Assembly (NCBI GenBank): GCA_038748775.1
Contig: JBCDIT010000007.1
Span: 1 to 64,000 of the forward strand
Direction: 5' to 3'
Length of the DNA: 64,000 nt
Origin: DAIQNV01 sp038748775
GTDB taxonomy: Bacteria > Planctomycetota > Phycisphaerae > Phycisphaerales > UBA1924
Positions within the stretch are counted from its first letter, which is position 1; every line of letters starts with the position of its first letter. This document shows positions 51,612 through 60,570 of the stretch, piece after piece. Made by a program: the position numbers and the translations under genes. The notes under the pieces are model-generated. The model was given only the letters and a program-made list of their open reading frames with translations, made no database searches and was not told the origin of the DNA.

Positions 51612-54058
51612 GAGTTGGCCCCCTCATCACGGACCGACCGCGAGGGGTTGTCCAGCATCGTTCGTTTCAGATTCGTGTCCGCGAGGAACAGCGTGTCGAT
51701 CACGGACTCGCAGAACCCCGACTGGAATAGCGATGCACCTTCGAAGTGCACCCTCGTCATCTCGGCCCGGTCGAACATGCACCGGAACAGGTTCGAATGG
51801 GTGAAGTCCGTCTCCTCGATGATCGCGTCGGAGAAATCGGAAGCGGGGGCGTGCACGCACACCATCTCTGTGCCCTTCATCGAGCTCTCGGCGAAGATCG
51901 ATCTCGCAAGCTCAGCGCCGCCGAACCACGCGTCGTCGAGCGTGGAGCCCTGGAACGTCGCGCCGTTCCCGTTGATCAGCCGCAGGTCGGCCTCCGTCAG
52001 GTCAGCCTTCAGGCTCACCATCGCGTTGGCCATGTCCGCCGCGACGAAGCATGCTCTCGCGGCCTTCGACCCGGCCAGCACGGCGCGCCGCAGATCGGCC
52101 CGGAACAACGAAGCGTCCTCGAGCGTGGTCTCCATAAGGATCGCCCTGGGCATCTCTGCATCGTCAAACACCGCGGCGGTGAGGTCGCTGCCAAAGAGAA
52201 TCACGCCCTCGGCCCGGCACCCCGCAAAGTCGGAATGGTTCAGATCAGACTGCGCGAGGATCGCTTCGTTCAGCGAGGCCCGGGCGAGCGAACTCCGAGC
52301 GAGCTTCGCCTCAGGGAGCATAATCTTGTCAAGGTTCGCCTCGGTAAGGTCCGCCCCGGAGAGATCGCACTCGACGGGCGTAAGCCCGCTCAGGTCGGCC
52401 CCGCGCAGCGTCGCACCCGTCATGCGGCACCGGATCAGCGTGCACTCGCGGAGCACGGCCCCCGTCAGGTCCGCCTCGGCAAGGTCGGTTTCCTCCATGA
52501 GCGAGCCGGTCAGATCGATGCCCGCCAGTTTTGCTCCACGCAGGTCGACGTGCCCGAGGTCGCGGTTGTGCATCGGCTCGCCGGCGGCGGCGGCAGCCTC
52601 GAGTTCATCGCGCGTCGGTCGCTGGTGCTCCGCCTTGAGAAACGGGCGTTGCGCCTCGAGCTCCGCCCGCTTGACCGCCATCTCGTCGAGCTTCGCGTTG
52701 ACCGCTTCGCCCCCGAGATCCATGCCCTTGAGTTGCTCGACGCCCTGATCGATCCCGGCGATCGCGGCGTTGACCTGGTCGTACCGCGAAGCGGGGATCT
52801 CCTTCGCGTCCCAGTCGATATCGGGCACCATCAGGCCCTCGTCGCGCAGGCGTTCGACGTGGGCCTCCGCCTTGGCCTTCTCCTCTTCGACGCGTTTCTT
52901 CGCTTCGGCGATCTGCTGCTCCGCGTCGGCCTGGGCCCGGTCGGCCTCTTCCATCGCCGCGTTGACCTCCGCCGCGGCCTCTTCAGAGAGGAACACGTCG
53001 TGCGGCCGATTCTCGTACCCACGGAGCCGTTCGCGGAAGTGCGACAGGCCCTTGTCGGGCTCGTCGAGCGCCTCGCGGACCAGCATGAGTTGCTCGAACT
53101 CAAGGAGCTTGAGCGACCGGGAGTCGGTCTGCCCTCGCCAGCAAACCGTGACCTTACCCTCGTCCGGGAGGATCGTCAGGGTGTCGAGCACCATCTCGAC
53201 CTCCCGGAACGTCTCCGAGCCGTCCGGCTCTCGGATCAGGACGAACGCCCGGCATCGCTCGCCGCGTAGCGCCGTCTTGAACTCCTCGTGCCCTTTGACG
53301 AGGTGTCGCAGCTCGATGGTCTCGTCGCCCCTCAGAAAGCCCTCGACCTGCTGGTCGTCCGGTGCGCCGTTGAAGTGGGACCAGTCGAAGTCGCCCGGGA
53401 GCCAGGGCCAGTGCTTCTCGACGTAGTCCGGCCCGTAGCTCCCGGTCTTGTCTGACCGGGGCTTCCAGGCAGGGTTCACCGCCCCGTAGCACGTCGCAGG
53501 CGTCTTATCGGCGCGCCCGGTCACGTGGCGATCGGGAACCTCAAGATTGGGCAGGGCGTCGCCGCGTTGACCGCACCCGGCCGGGTTTCGTCGGTCACCG
53601 GGCCCGCCGAACGCCCGGTCCCACGTCAGGGGCATCTCGACGAACGGCTCGATATCGCTCCGCGTCCCGTCGCTCAGCCAGATGCGGTCGCCCAGGACGT
53701 CGATTTCTTTATCGACCACCGCTTCGCCGTTCGAGCGGGTCACGCGGAGCAGCGTGCGGACGGCCGAGACCGGCTCACCGCCGGGGGTGTGGGCTGATCC
53801 GAAGAGCAGAACGTCCGCCTTGAGCTTTGTCGGGGCCTGCTCGCTCGCCTTGACGAGGCCGGCGTCTGGCTCCCCCGCTGGGTCATCGGCCTCGAGCAGA
53901 ATCTTGACCGCGTCTTCGAGGGCATCTGGGCCCGGGCCCAACACGCCCGGCTCCAGCGCGTACTCGGTCTTCGCCATGATCACCGCGTGCCGCTGCCCCT
54001 TCACGAAGCAAAAGCCGCGGGGCATCGCGGTCATCGGGAGGTCCGGCCAAACGCGCAT
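51608..54058 (-). CDS. DUF2169 protein with coiled-coil and pentapeptide-repeat C-domain
   Basis: 815-aa protein; ATG at 54058 gives MRVWPDLPMTAMPRGFCFVK, the normal DUF2169 start. Residues 1 to about 340 are DUF2169 (GSAHTPGGEPVSAVRTLLRV, PLTWDRAFGGPGD, NPAGCGQRGDALPNLEVPD, GSYGPDYVEKHWPWLPGDFD). A charged coiled coil follows (about 365-430: EAAAEVNAAMEEADRAQADA and onward). From about 510 to the end pentapeptide repeats dominate (DLRGAKLAGIDLTGSLMEET and many more). DUF2169 proteins are adaptor-like genes of type VI secretion islands. The fusion of adaptor and beta-helix in one chain suggests it both docks on and extends the spike. Confidence 0.85.
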   Translation of the reverse strand: MRVWPDLPMTAMPRGFCFVKGQRHAVIMAKTEYALEPGVLGPGPDALEDAVKILLEADDPAGEPDAGLVKASEQAPTKLKADVLLFGSAHTPGGEPVSAVRTLLRVTRSNGEAVVDKEIDVLGDRIWLSDGTRSDIEPFVEMPLTWDRAFGGPGDRRNPAGCGQRGDALPNLEVPDRHVTGRADKTPATCYGAVNPAWKPRSDKTGSYGPDYVEKHWPWLPGDFDWSHFNGAPDDQQVEGFLRGDETIELRHLVKGHEEFKTALRGERCRAFVLIREPDGSETFREVEMVLDTLTILPDEGKVTVCWRGQTDSRSLKLLEFEQLMLVREALDEPDKGLSHFRERLRGYENRPHDVFLSEEAAAEVNAAMEEADRAQADAEQQIAEAKKRVEEEKAKAEAHVERLRDEGLMVPDIDWDAKEIPASRYDQVNAAIAGIDQGVEQLKGMDLGGEAVNAKLDEMAVKRAELEAQRPFLKAEHQRPTRDELEAAAAAGEPMHNRDLGHVDLRGAKLAGIDLTGSLMEETDLAEADLTGAVLRECTLIRCRMTGATLRGADLSGLTPVECDLSGADLTEANLDKIMLPEAKLARSSLARASLNEAILAQSDLNHSDFAGCRAEGVILFGSDLTAAVFDDAEMPRAILMETTLEDASLFRADLRRAVLAGSKAARACFVAADMANAMVSLKADLTEADLRLINGNGATFQGSTLDDAWFGGAELARSIFAESSMKGTEMVCVHAPASDFSDAIIEETDFTHSNLFRCMFDRAEMTRVHFEGASLFQSGFCESVIDTLFLADTNLKRTMLDNPSRSVRDEGANS

Positions 54059-54081
54059 CGGTGAGAGACTCCGTTCGTGGG

Positions 54082-55008
54082 TCAGATCAGCAGGTTCACG
54101 AGCGCCGTCTGCAGCTTGGTCGCGCCGCGCGTCTCGATGTTCAGGGCGCTCGCATCGATCTCGGTGGCGGAGTTGAGGTTGCACACCAACCCATTTGTGG
54201 AGTTAATGTCAAGGCCATTCTTGAGCGCCAGAGTGATCCCGACGCGGGTATCGATCCGGGGCCCGATACTGATGCCCACGGCGCTGCCCGCGACAAGCTC
54301 GAACTTCGCCGACAGCGTGAATGCCGATTCCGCCGCCAGCTTGAGGGCAAGGCTCGCAGAAACGTTGATGTCTTCGGAGAGCCCGAGGAACAAACCGAAC
54401 TTGTTGCCGACCATGATGCTCTCGGTCGCGCCGAACCGAAAGCTGAAGTCGTTGCCCATGACCCGCTTGTCGGTGTTCTTGTGGACGACCTCGTAGGTGT
54501 TTTCCCGCGAGGTGACCGAGACGGTGTCGGCCTCGATGTCCATATCATCGTCGGTACTCTTGATGGTGACCTTGCCATCGGAGAGGATCTTCGTCGTGCC
54601 GGTCGTCTCGAGCTTCGTGTCGCCGGTGACGGTCGTGGTCCAGTTGCTTCCCGATCCAACGTCGCAGGTGTAGTTGCCTTCGCAGTCGAAGTCGAAGACT
54701 CCGGTGGTGACCACTTGAAACCCGACAACACCGTCCGCGAGGGTGTCGACGTCGCTTCCGCTGCCTCCTCCTCCGCCGCCCCCGCCGCCTCCGCCAGACG
54801 TTGAACCAGCAGCAGGAGCCGCGGCGCCGGCCGGACCGGCGGGTCCGGGAGGCCCAGCGGGGCCCTGCGGTCCAGCGGGTCCAGCGGGTCCAGCGGGTCC
54901 AGCAGGTCCAGCAGGTCCCGTTGCTCCGGGCGTACCTTGTGGTCCAGCGGGTCCTTGCGGCCCAGCCGGACCCTGAGGGCCTTGCGGTCCGGGCACTCCA
55001 TCAGCCAT
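54082..55008 (-). CDS. Collagen-like protein with beta-repeat tail, next to VgrG
   Basis: 308-aa protein from ATG at 55008 (GAGGA upstream). Residues 4-63 are 20 consecutive Gly-X-Y triplets (GVPGPQGPQGPAGPQGPAGP and onward), a collagen-like trimer-forming rod. A poly-Gly linker of about 11 residues follows (about 72-83). The C-part (95-308) is a repetitive beta-strand region (TGDTKLETTGTTKILSDGKV, EADTVSVTSRENTYEVV, ALKLAAESAFTLSAKFELVA) with the look of a VgrG C-terminal needle or beta-helix. There is no signal peptide. The gene lies 36 bases after vgrG and 23 before the DUF2169 gene. It may be a trimeric spike extension of the injection machine. Confidence 0.75.
   Translation of the reverse strand: MADGVPGPQGPQGPAGPQGPAGPQGTPGATGPAGPAGPAGPAGPAGPQGPAGPPGPAGPAGAAAPAAGSTSGGGGGGGGGGGSGSDVDTLADGVVGFQVVTTGVFDFDCEGNYTCDVGSGSNWTTTVTGDTKLETTGTTKILSDGKVTIKSTDDDMDIEADTVSVTSRENTYEVVHKNTDKRVMGNDFSFRFGATESIMVGNKFGLFLGLSEDINVSASLALKLAAESAFTLSAKFELVAGSAVGISIGPRIDTRVGITLALKNGLDINSTNGLVCNLNSATEIDASALNIETRGATKLQTALVNLLI
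54869..54918 (-). repeat. 9-bp tandem repeat coding for collagen triplets
   Basis: Five consecutive 9-base units GGTCCAGC(G/A) plus a partial sixth, coding for Gly-Pro-Ala triplets of the collagen-like rod. Length changes by slippage would stay in frame and alter rod length. Confidence 0.85.
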
Positions 55009-55044
55009 TCAAAGTTCCTCCTCTGGGCGTCGGTACGTGGGTCA

Positions 55045-56727
55045 TCATCCACCCCCGATGCGGATCCGGGTTCCACTCGACGGGCTGTACATCTCGATGA
55101 CCTGCTGCCCCGACTCGGCGCCCATCACGATGTGGTTTTGCCCAGAGTCGCGGAGTTGCATCTTCTGACGGTTCTCCGCAGGCGTCATCATCGGACGGTT
55201 GTCTTCGTTGTAAACGCGTCCCACCACGAGCGGACGATCGGGGTCGCCGTTGATAAAGTCGACGACGACTTCCTGGCCCGGGTGGGGGATGCTGACCCAG
55301 CCGAAGTTCTTGCCCGCCCAACTCTGGCTCGTGCGGGCCCAGCAACTCGAGCCGCCGTCCGACGTGTCATCAACGTCACCCACCGGATGACGCCCATCGG
55401 CGTAGTGGTCCCAATGGAACCGAAGACGCACGCAGCAGTAGTCATCCGCGGCAAGATCGGGCGTGTCGTCGCCGTCCGCCGCCGCGACCACCAGCGCAGT
55501 TTGCATCGATGCTTTCGGCTTGGGTGTGGTCCGCGCTGGGCGGAACGGGCGTTCCGCATCGATCGCGGTGAACCGACAGGTGAACGCTGTCTGGCTCCCG
55601 CCGCTCTGCCCGACCACGTACTCCGCGGCCGTGGCCGAGATCGTGACCGACGTCACCACGAAGCGGTCGTCCGCTCCGTACCCGGGGTGTTCCGTGACGC
55701 CGAACTTTGTTCCGGGGGTGAGCAGGCGGCTCCTCGTCTCGCCGCTGAAGAGGTCGGCGGAAGCCTCCGATTCCTCCATGCGTAACCGGGCGGCTGTCTC
55801 GGCTTCGTCGAGTGTCCGAGATCCCCCGAACACTTCGGTGTGGGCCATCCGCTGACGCCAGGAAGGCCCATGGTCGAACGAGCCGTCGCACAAGCCAAGC
55901 ACGTACGTCGACGGACGCTCGGGCGCGAAATCAACCGATGCGTACCGGGCGCACCTGTAGGAGGTGAGCCTCGCAAAGCTCGTGAGTGCTTCCTCGTGGA
56001 GGGCAGATTCACCGACTACGTCCGTCGGCTGGTAGGGGAGTGATTCAACCCCGGGCTTCGGCTCATGCTGGGTTGAGTCATCGCAAAGCACGAGCGACTC
56101 GCCTTCTTCCGAATACTCCAGGACGTAGTAAACGCCCTCGTCTTCGAGCAGCCGGCTCATGAAGTTGAAGTCCGATTCGGCGTATTGGATCGCCTGATAT
56201 CTGGTGCGATACTGCCCGAACAGGTTGTTCTGTAACTCCATTGCGCCCGAGTGAGAGCCAAGGACCGCCTCGACCACCTCAACCGCCGATTTCTCGAGGA
56301 ACACGCGATAGTCGCGGTTCGCATCGAGCATCGAGATCCAGGGCCTCACCTCCGCGTAGTACATCCAGAGCCCGCCGGCCTGTCCCATCGCGGTCAGCGA
56401 CCAGACATAGCCGTGGATGTAGCGTTCACCCTCCGACGTGTTGAGCCGGATGGTCGCGGGTTGTCCGAGCAACTCGGCGGGATCGATGTCAGCACGCTCT
56501 GATCGCAGGTCGAGCGTGGTGACGCCTGGCCTCCCGAGTTCCGCGTCGTGAACGAACGACTGAAGGAGGAGGACATCGTCTTCGAGCGCCGGGGCAAACG
56601 AAACCCCGATCTCCCGTTCGGCCTGCGTCAAACCGTTCGACAAACGAGCACCCCGCTTCCTGAACCAGGCGACCAACGCCCCCGGGGCGTCCGCGACCCG
56701 GAGTGCTGCGCCGAGAGGCCCTCGCAA
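55045..56727 (-). CDS. vgrG: VgrG spike protein
   Basis: 560-aa VgrG/gp27-gp5-type trimeric spike. The gp27-like part has DDVLLLQSFVHDAELGRPGV, QPATIRLNTSEGERYIHGYV and YRTRYQAIQYAESDFNFMSRLLEDEGVYY (split here; about 195-223). The gp5/OB part has NFGWVSIPHPGQEVVVDFIN and GDPDRPLVVGRVYNEDNRPM (about 470-515). The chain stops soon after, at GTRIRIGGG, so the usual long C-terminal needle is short. The gene listed from TTG at 56727 has no ribosome site; TTG codons at ALVAWF and NGLTQAE are alternatives, and homology seems to begin near LTQAEREIG (about residue 33). First gene of the leftward island. Confidence 0.88.
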   Translation of the reverse strand: MRGPLGAALRVADAPGALVAWFRKRGARLSNGLTQAEREIGVSFAPALEDDVLLLQSFVHDAELGRPGVTTLDLRSERADIDPAELLGQPATIRLNTSEGERYIHGYVWSLTAMGQAGGLWMYYAEVRPWISMLDANRDYRVFLEKSAVEVVEAVLGSHSGAMELQNNLFGQYRTRYQAIQYAESDFNFMSRLLEDEGVYYVLEYSEEGESLVLCDDSTQHEPKPGVESLPYQPTDVVGESALHEEALTSFARLTSYRCARYASVDFAPERPSTYVLGLCDGSFDHGPSWRQRMAHTEVFGGSRTLDEAETAARLRMEESEASADLFSGETRSRLLTPGTKFGVTEHPGYGADDRFVVTSVTISATAAEYVVGQSGGSQTAFTCRFTAIDAERPFRPARTTPKPKASMQTALVVAAADGDDTPDLAADDYCCVRLRFHWDHYADGRHPVGDVDDTSDGGSSCWARTSQSWAGKNFGWVSIPHPGQEVVVDFINGDPDRPLVVGRVYNEDNRPMMTPAENRQKMQLRDSGQNHIVMGAESGQQVIEMYSPSSGTRIRIGGG

Positions 56728-56814
56728 AGGGCGGACCCGACAACAGACTACCGCCCAGAGCGAGGTTGCGGATCATCACTCACGCGCCGCGGAAAATCGC
56801 TCGACGATCAGCTG

Positions 56815-59800
56815 TCAGGGCGCCGACGCAATGGAGACCCGCCCGAGCAGTTCCCGCACCGCTTCTTCGAGTTGGGGGTCTTCGCCCCGAGATTCTTCAG
56901 GCGGGCCCAGGTCGACCGGGATATCCGGGATCGCTCCGTTGTGTTCCATATCCGTCCCGTCGGGCAGGTACCAGCCTCGGAAGGGCATCCGGATCGTCGT
57001 GCCGTCGATGAGCCGGGCGCTTCCCGTCGAGATCACACCGCCGAACGTCTCTTCGCCGATGAGCGTGCCGCGTCCGATCGTCTTGATCGAGTGGGAGAAG
57101 ATCTCCGCGTTCGAGAACGAGTTCGCGTTCATCACGACGTTGATCGGCCGCTGGTACGCGTAGATCAGTCGGCGACCTCTGGGGTAGTCGAACTTGGTCA
57201 CGTCGTCCATTTCGGCGCCGCGAGGAATCGTGTACGCGTGCTGAGGGGCCGTGAGCGAGGCCAGCAAGATATCCGTCGTCCAGCCGCCCCCGTTGTCGCG
57301 GACGTCGATGATCAGGCCCTCGCGGCCGTTTGCCGCGGCGTAAAGATCACGCTCGAACGCCCGCACGCTCGGGGCGCTCATGCCCCGGATGTGCAAGTAC
57401 CCCAGGCGACCATCGCTCAGTCGCTCGACGTCGGCGCGACGAGCCGCGACGCCTGTTTCGTAGCCCAGCGTGTTCTCGGCGCTCCAACTCTGAGGCATCA
57501 CGACGAGATACACCGTTTCGGGGTCCATCTCTTCACCGGGCCGCGCAGGACCCGGCTCACCCCGACGCACTTCCAGAAGGGTCTCTGCGCCGCGCGTCCC
57601 CGTCATGGCGCGGGTCAAGTCGATCACGCCGGCTGCGGTATCGGCCGACGCCAGGGGCGTCGAATCCACCGCGACGATGACATCGCCGACATGAATCCCG
57701 CTTTCCCCGAGATCCGACGGTCCGTCGGGGAGCACGTGCGTCACGCGATACCCATCGCCCGCCGGCACAACGCGTATGCCCAGGTACCCGACCCGCTCGT
57801 CCGGAGCGCTGTAGCTCGGGCCGCCCCGCATCCCGGTGTGGCTGCCATCGACCTCGCCGAACAGGTAATCACCGATGCGGTTGAACGCGCCGCTCGTCCG
57901 GACACCGGCGGCGAGGTCCTCGTAGCGGGCCGACACGCGCTCCCAGTCGACGCCCTTGAGCGTGGGGTGATAGAACCCATCACCGAACGTCCGAGCCGCT
58001 TCGCGGAACTTTTGTCTCTGTTCGCTCGGGACGTCTACCGAAATTCTCGCCCGGACCGGCATCGAGGTCGACTTCCCGCCCTCGGGCCCGGTGGCCGACG
58101 CGCGACCCCCGCTGATCGAAACGAACTTGTCACCGGTCATCGAGGCGGACACGAACGACACCGACCCCGTGCGAAGCGTCTTGCGTTCCTCGCCTTCGTA
58201 GTCGACCGAGTACAGCGCACGATCGCCGTCGATGGTCGTCACGAACGCGATCCGGTCCGCCGCCGGGGTGATGGTGATGCCGCTCTCACCCGCCGGGACC
58301 GAGGTGAGCCTGCGGACGCGGAGGTGCGCGTCTTCGAGGTCAAACTCGAACGCCTCTGGCTCATCTGCTTCGTCATCGAAATTGACCGGCTCGATCGGCT
58401 TGAGCTTTTTGGCCGCCTTCGACTGCTCCTCGAAGTACTCCTCAACTTCGTAGTCGGCCCACGTCTCCATCGACGTGTCGAGGAACAGCATGTAGACGTC
58501 GTAGCTCCAGTTCTCGCTGTCGCGATCGCTGCCGAACACGAGTACCTTTCCGTCGTGGCTCAGCCTGGGCGAGCCATCAAGGTCCGGGTGCCGCGTCACG
58601 TTCACCGGCTCGCACGAACCGGTTTCGCAACGCGTGTCGAGGATCATGATGTCACCGTTGTAGTCGAGATCCGAGCGGGCGTACAGGAGGTGAACGCTGT
58701 CCGCTGCCCAGACCGGCGTCGGACCGTCCCAACCGGCCTCGAGAAGCCGGCTCTCGCCCGTCGCCAGGTCGAGGAGCATGATGTCGCCACGGCCGCGGAC
58801 ATACGTGAGCGTGCGACCGTTCGGGCTCGGCGCCGGAGCGGACAAACTGATATCCGCTGTTGCGACGCGTTCGACGTTGAACCGGAGGCCCGTCGCCCAA
58901 CGCTCGCCCGGGGGCGGGCCCTTGTCCTCGTCCTCGTCCTTGCTCTCGTCTTCGTCGCTTTCGTCCGTCGCCTCATCGCCGGCGTCGTCGCCTTCCGACT
59001 CGCCGTCTCCGTCATCTGAGGCGTTCTCATCCGCGTCCGTCGCCGCGTCTTCCTCGGACGCTTCGCCGTCGCCTTCGGCATCCTCTTCGTCGTCGTCGGC
59101 CATCAGATCGGCACGGCTCAGGTCCACGGTGACCGCGAAGATCTCGTCCATCCCATTGGGATCGGCAACGAAGTAAAGCGAACGCCCATCGGGCGCCCAA
59201 GCGATGCTGTGCTCGCGTGCCGACGTCGAGGTGACCCGACGGGTCGGACGACCTTCCTCAACGCCTCTCACAAGGATCTCGCCGCGAGCGACGATTGCGA
59301 GCGCCTTGCCATCGGGGCTCAACACCGCCTCCGACGCTTGGCTGTCGAGATCGAGGGTCTTGGTGACACCGGTGTCAGCGTCGGCGCTCGCCCGAACGTT
59401 GACCGCGACCGGGTCTGCGTCTCGCGTCAGATCGAGCGTGTACAGCGTGTCCCAAACGCAAAAAGCAGCGGTCGAGCCGTCGGCGCTCACCGCGAGGTCG
59501 CGCACGCCGTGACCGATGGTCGCCTCCGCACCCGGCACAAAGGCCGACAGCGCTGTCACGGCGCGAGCGTTCGCATCGGTCACGCCGGCGCGGAGCCGAT
59601 GCACGTTGTTCTGTCCGTCGCGGCTCGAAACGAACAACGTCGAGCCATCGGGAAGGCGCCAGGCATCCCCGTCGTTGCCGTCGTCGGCGGTCAACCTCGT
59701 GAACTCGTTCGCTCTGGGGTCGAACGACCAGATGTCCCGGGCTCCGGGCCCGTCGTACCGGGGACGACCCCAGGGGTTGTACCCGCGCTCGAACACGACC

Positions 59801-60330
59801 GATCCGTCCTGTCCAGCCCTCGGAACACTTCCATACGCGTCGGTCAGGCGCGTCACCGGCCCACCATCGAGCGGAGCGCGGTACATACGCGCGGCCCGGT
59901 ACATCGACGGCTCGCGACTGCTGCTGAACAGGACCGCGTCACCTTCCGGCGTGAACGAACCAAGCGTTGCCGAGCGATCGCCCCAGGTCACCCGCTTGAT
60001 CGACCCGAGCGCGATGGCCCCTGAGGCACTCCTCACGACATCGGCGACGAAGATGTTGTTCGCTCCGTCGCGGTTGGAGGCGAACGCGAGTTGCGTCCCG
60101 TTGGGGCTGAAAGCGCTGCGAGACTCGATCGCCGGGTGGCTCGTCAGCCGCGTCGCGACACCGCCGGAGCCGGGGACCGCCCAGAGGTCGCCGGCCCACG
60201 AAAACGCGATCGCAGAACCGTCGGGGCTGACCGAGGGGAACTGCGGAAAGCCGACCCGAGCCCCATCGGCTGCCGATGAGAACATGGGCAACAGGGCCAC
60301 CGCGAGCGGTACGAACAAGCAACGCATCAT
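56815..60330 (-). CDS. Tricorn-type protease (S41 peptidase with beta-propellers and PDZ)
   Basis: 1171-aa exported enzyme. ATG at 60330 starts a signal peptide (RCLFVPLAVALLPMFSSA). N-terminal WD40/TolB-like propeller blades follow (FPSVSPDGSAIAFSWAGDLW, SAFSPNGTQLAFASNRDGAN, HSIAWAPDGRSLYFVADPNG). A roughly 60-residue Asp/Glu-rich segment (about 420-480; 58919-59100) splits the propeller region. A second propeller set, the core domain, a PDZ domain (YLGIRVVPAGDGYRVTHVLP) and the S41 fold at the C-terminus follow. NANSFSNAEIFSHSIK carries the nucleophile Ser, and LIIDVRDNGGGWTTD is the preceding signature. Tricorn degrades peptides released by larger proteases. The periplasmic location follows from the signal peptide. 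Confidence 0.88.
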   Translation of the reverse strand: MMRCLFVPLAVALLPMFSSAADGARVGFPQFPSVSPDGSAIAFSWAGDLWAVPGSGGVATRLTSHPAIESRSAFSPNGTQLAFASNRDGANNIFVADVVRSASGAIALGSIKRVTWGDRSATLGSFTPEGDAVLFSSSREPSMYRAARMYRAPLDGGPVTRLTDAYGSVPRAGQDGSVVFERGYNPWGRPRYDGPGARDIWSFDPRANEFTRLTADDGNDGDAWRLPDGSTLFVSSRDGQNNVHRLRAGVTDANARAVTALSAFVPGAEATIGHGVRDLAVSADGSTAAFCVWDTLYTLDLTRDADPVAVNVRASADADTGVTKTLDLDSQASEAVLSPDGKALAIVARGEILVRGVEEGRPTRRVTSTSAREHSIAWAPDGRSLYFVADPNGMDEIFAVTVDLSRADLMADDDEEDAEGDGEASEEDAATDADENASDDGDGESEGDDAGDEATDESDEDESKDEDEDKGPPPGERWATGLRFNVERVATADISLSAPAPSPNGRTLTYVRGRGDIMLLDLATGESRLLEAGWDGPTPVWAADSVHLLYARSDLDYNGDIMILDTRCETGSCEPVNVTRHPDLDGSPRLSHDGKVLVFGSDRDSENWSYDVYMLFLDTSMETWADYEVEEYFEEQSKAAKKLKPIEPVNFDDEADEPEAFEFDLEDAHLRVRRLTSVPAGESGITITPAADRIAFVTTIDGDRALYSVDYEGEERKTLRTGSVSFVSASMTGDKFVSISGGRASATGPEGGKSTSMPVRARISVDVPSEQRQKFREAARTFGDGFYHPTLKGVDWERVSARYEDLAAGVRTSGAFNRIGDYLFGEVDGSHTGMRGGPSYSAPDERVGYLGIRVVPAGDGYRVTHVLPDGPSDLGESGIHVGDVIVAVDSTPLASADTAAGVIDLTRAMTGTRGAETLLEVRRGEPGPARPGEEMDPETVYLVVMPQSWSAENTLGYETGVAARRADVERLSDGRLGYLHIRGMSAPSVRAFERDLYAAANGREGLIIDVRDNGGGWTTDILLASLTAPQHAYTIPRGAEMDDVTKFDYPRGRRLIYAYQRPINVVMNANSFSNAEIFSHSIKTIGRGTLIGEETFGGVISTGSARLIDGTTIRMPFRGWYLPDGTDMEHNGAIPDIPVDLGPPEESRGEDPQLEEAVRELLGRVSIASAP

Positions 60331-60570
60331 GAACCGGTCTCCCGAGACGTGATTGACGGGAACAGAAGGCAGCGCCGGGCGGCCCGGAACCATCGTGCCA
60401 GTGTACCGCACTCGACGATCACTGGCGGATCGAGAAACTCACCCATGGCGATCCCGAGTAATCGCTTGTACAGTCGCCGCGCCGGGTGAGCGAATCATCC
60501 CGGTGCTCGGTGGAGCCTGACCGCGCTCCCCGAGGGAGATTTCCTCCGCGGCGACCCGGAGACACACAAC

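Noticed and set aside
50631..52748. 705-residue forward frame across the pentapeptide genes
   Set aside because: A shadow produced by the regular repeat codons of the reverse-strand pentapeptide proteins; no start signal or domain.
54082..56727. Idea that vgrG and the collagen-like gene are one gene broken by a frameshift
   Set aside because: There are 36 bases between them, and the collagen-like gene has its own ATG and ribosome site. A recent single-base break is not the simplest reading, although an ancient split is possible.
48956..56727. Complete type VI secretion locus
   Set aside because: No TssB/TssC sheath, TssK baseplate, ClpV or membrane-complex genes are in the window. Only spike and adaptor type genes are present.
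56548..59019. 823-residue forward frame opposite vgrG and the tricorn gene
   Set aside because: It spans two reverse-strand genes with clear motifs; its own sequence is Arg/Asp/Val-rich and featureless.
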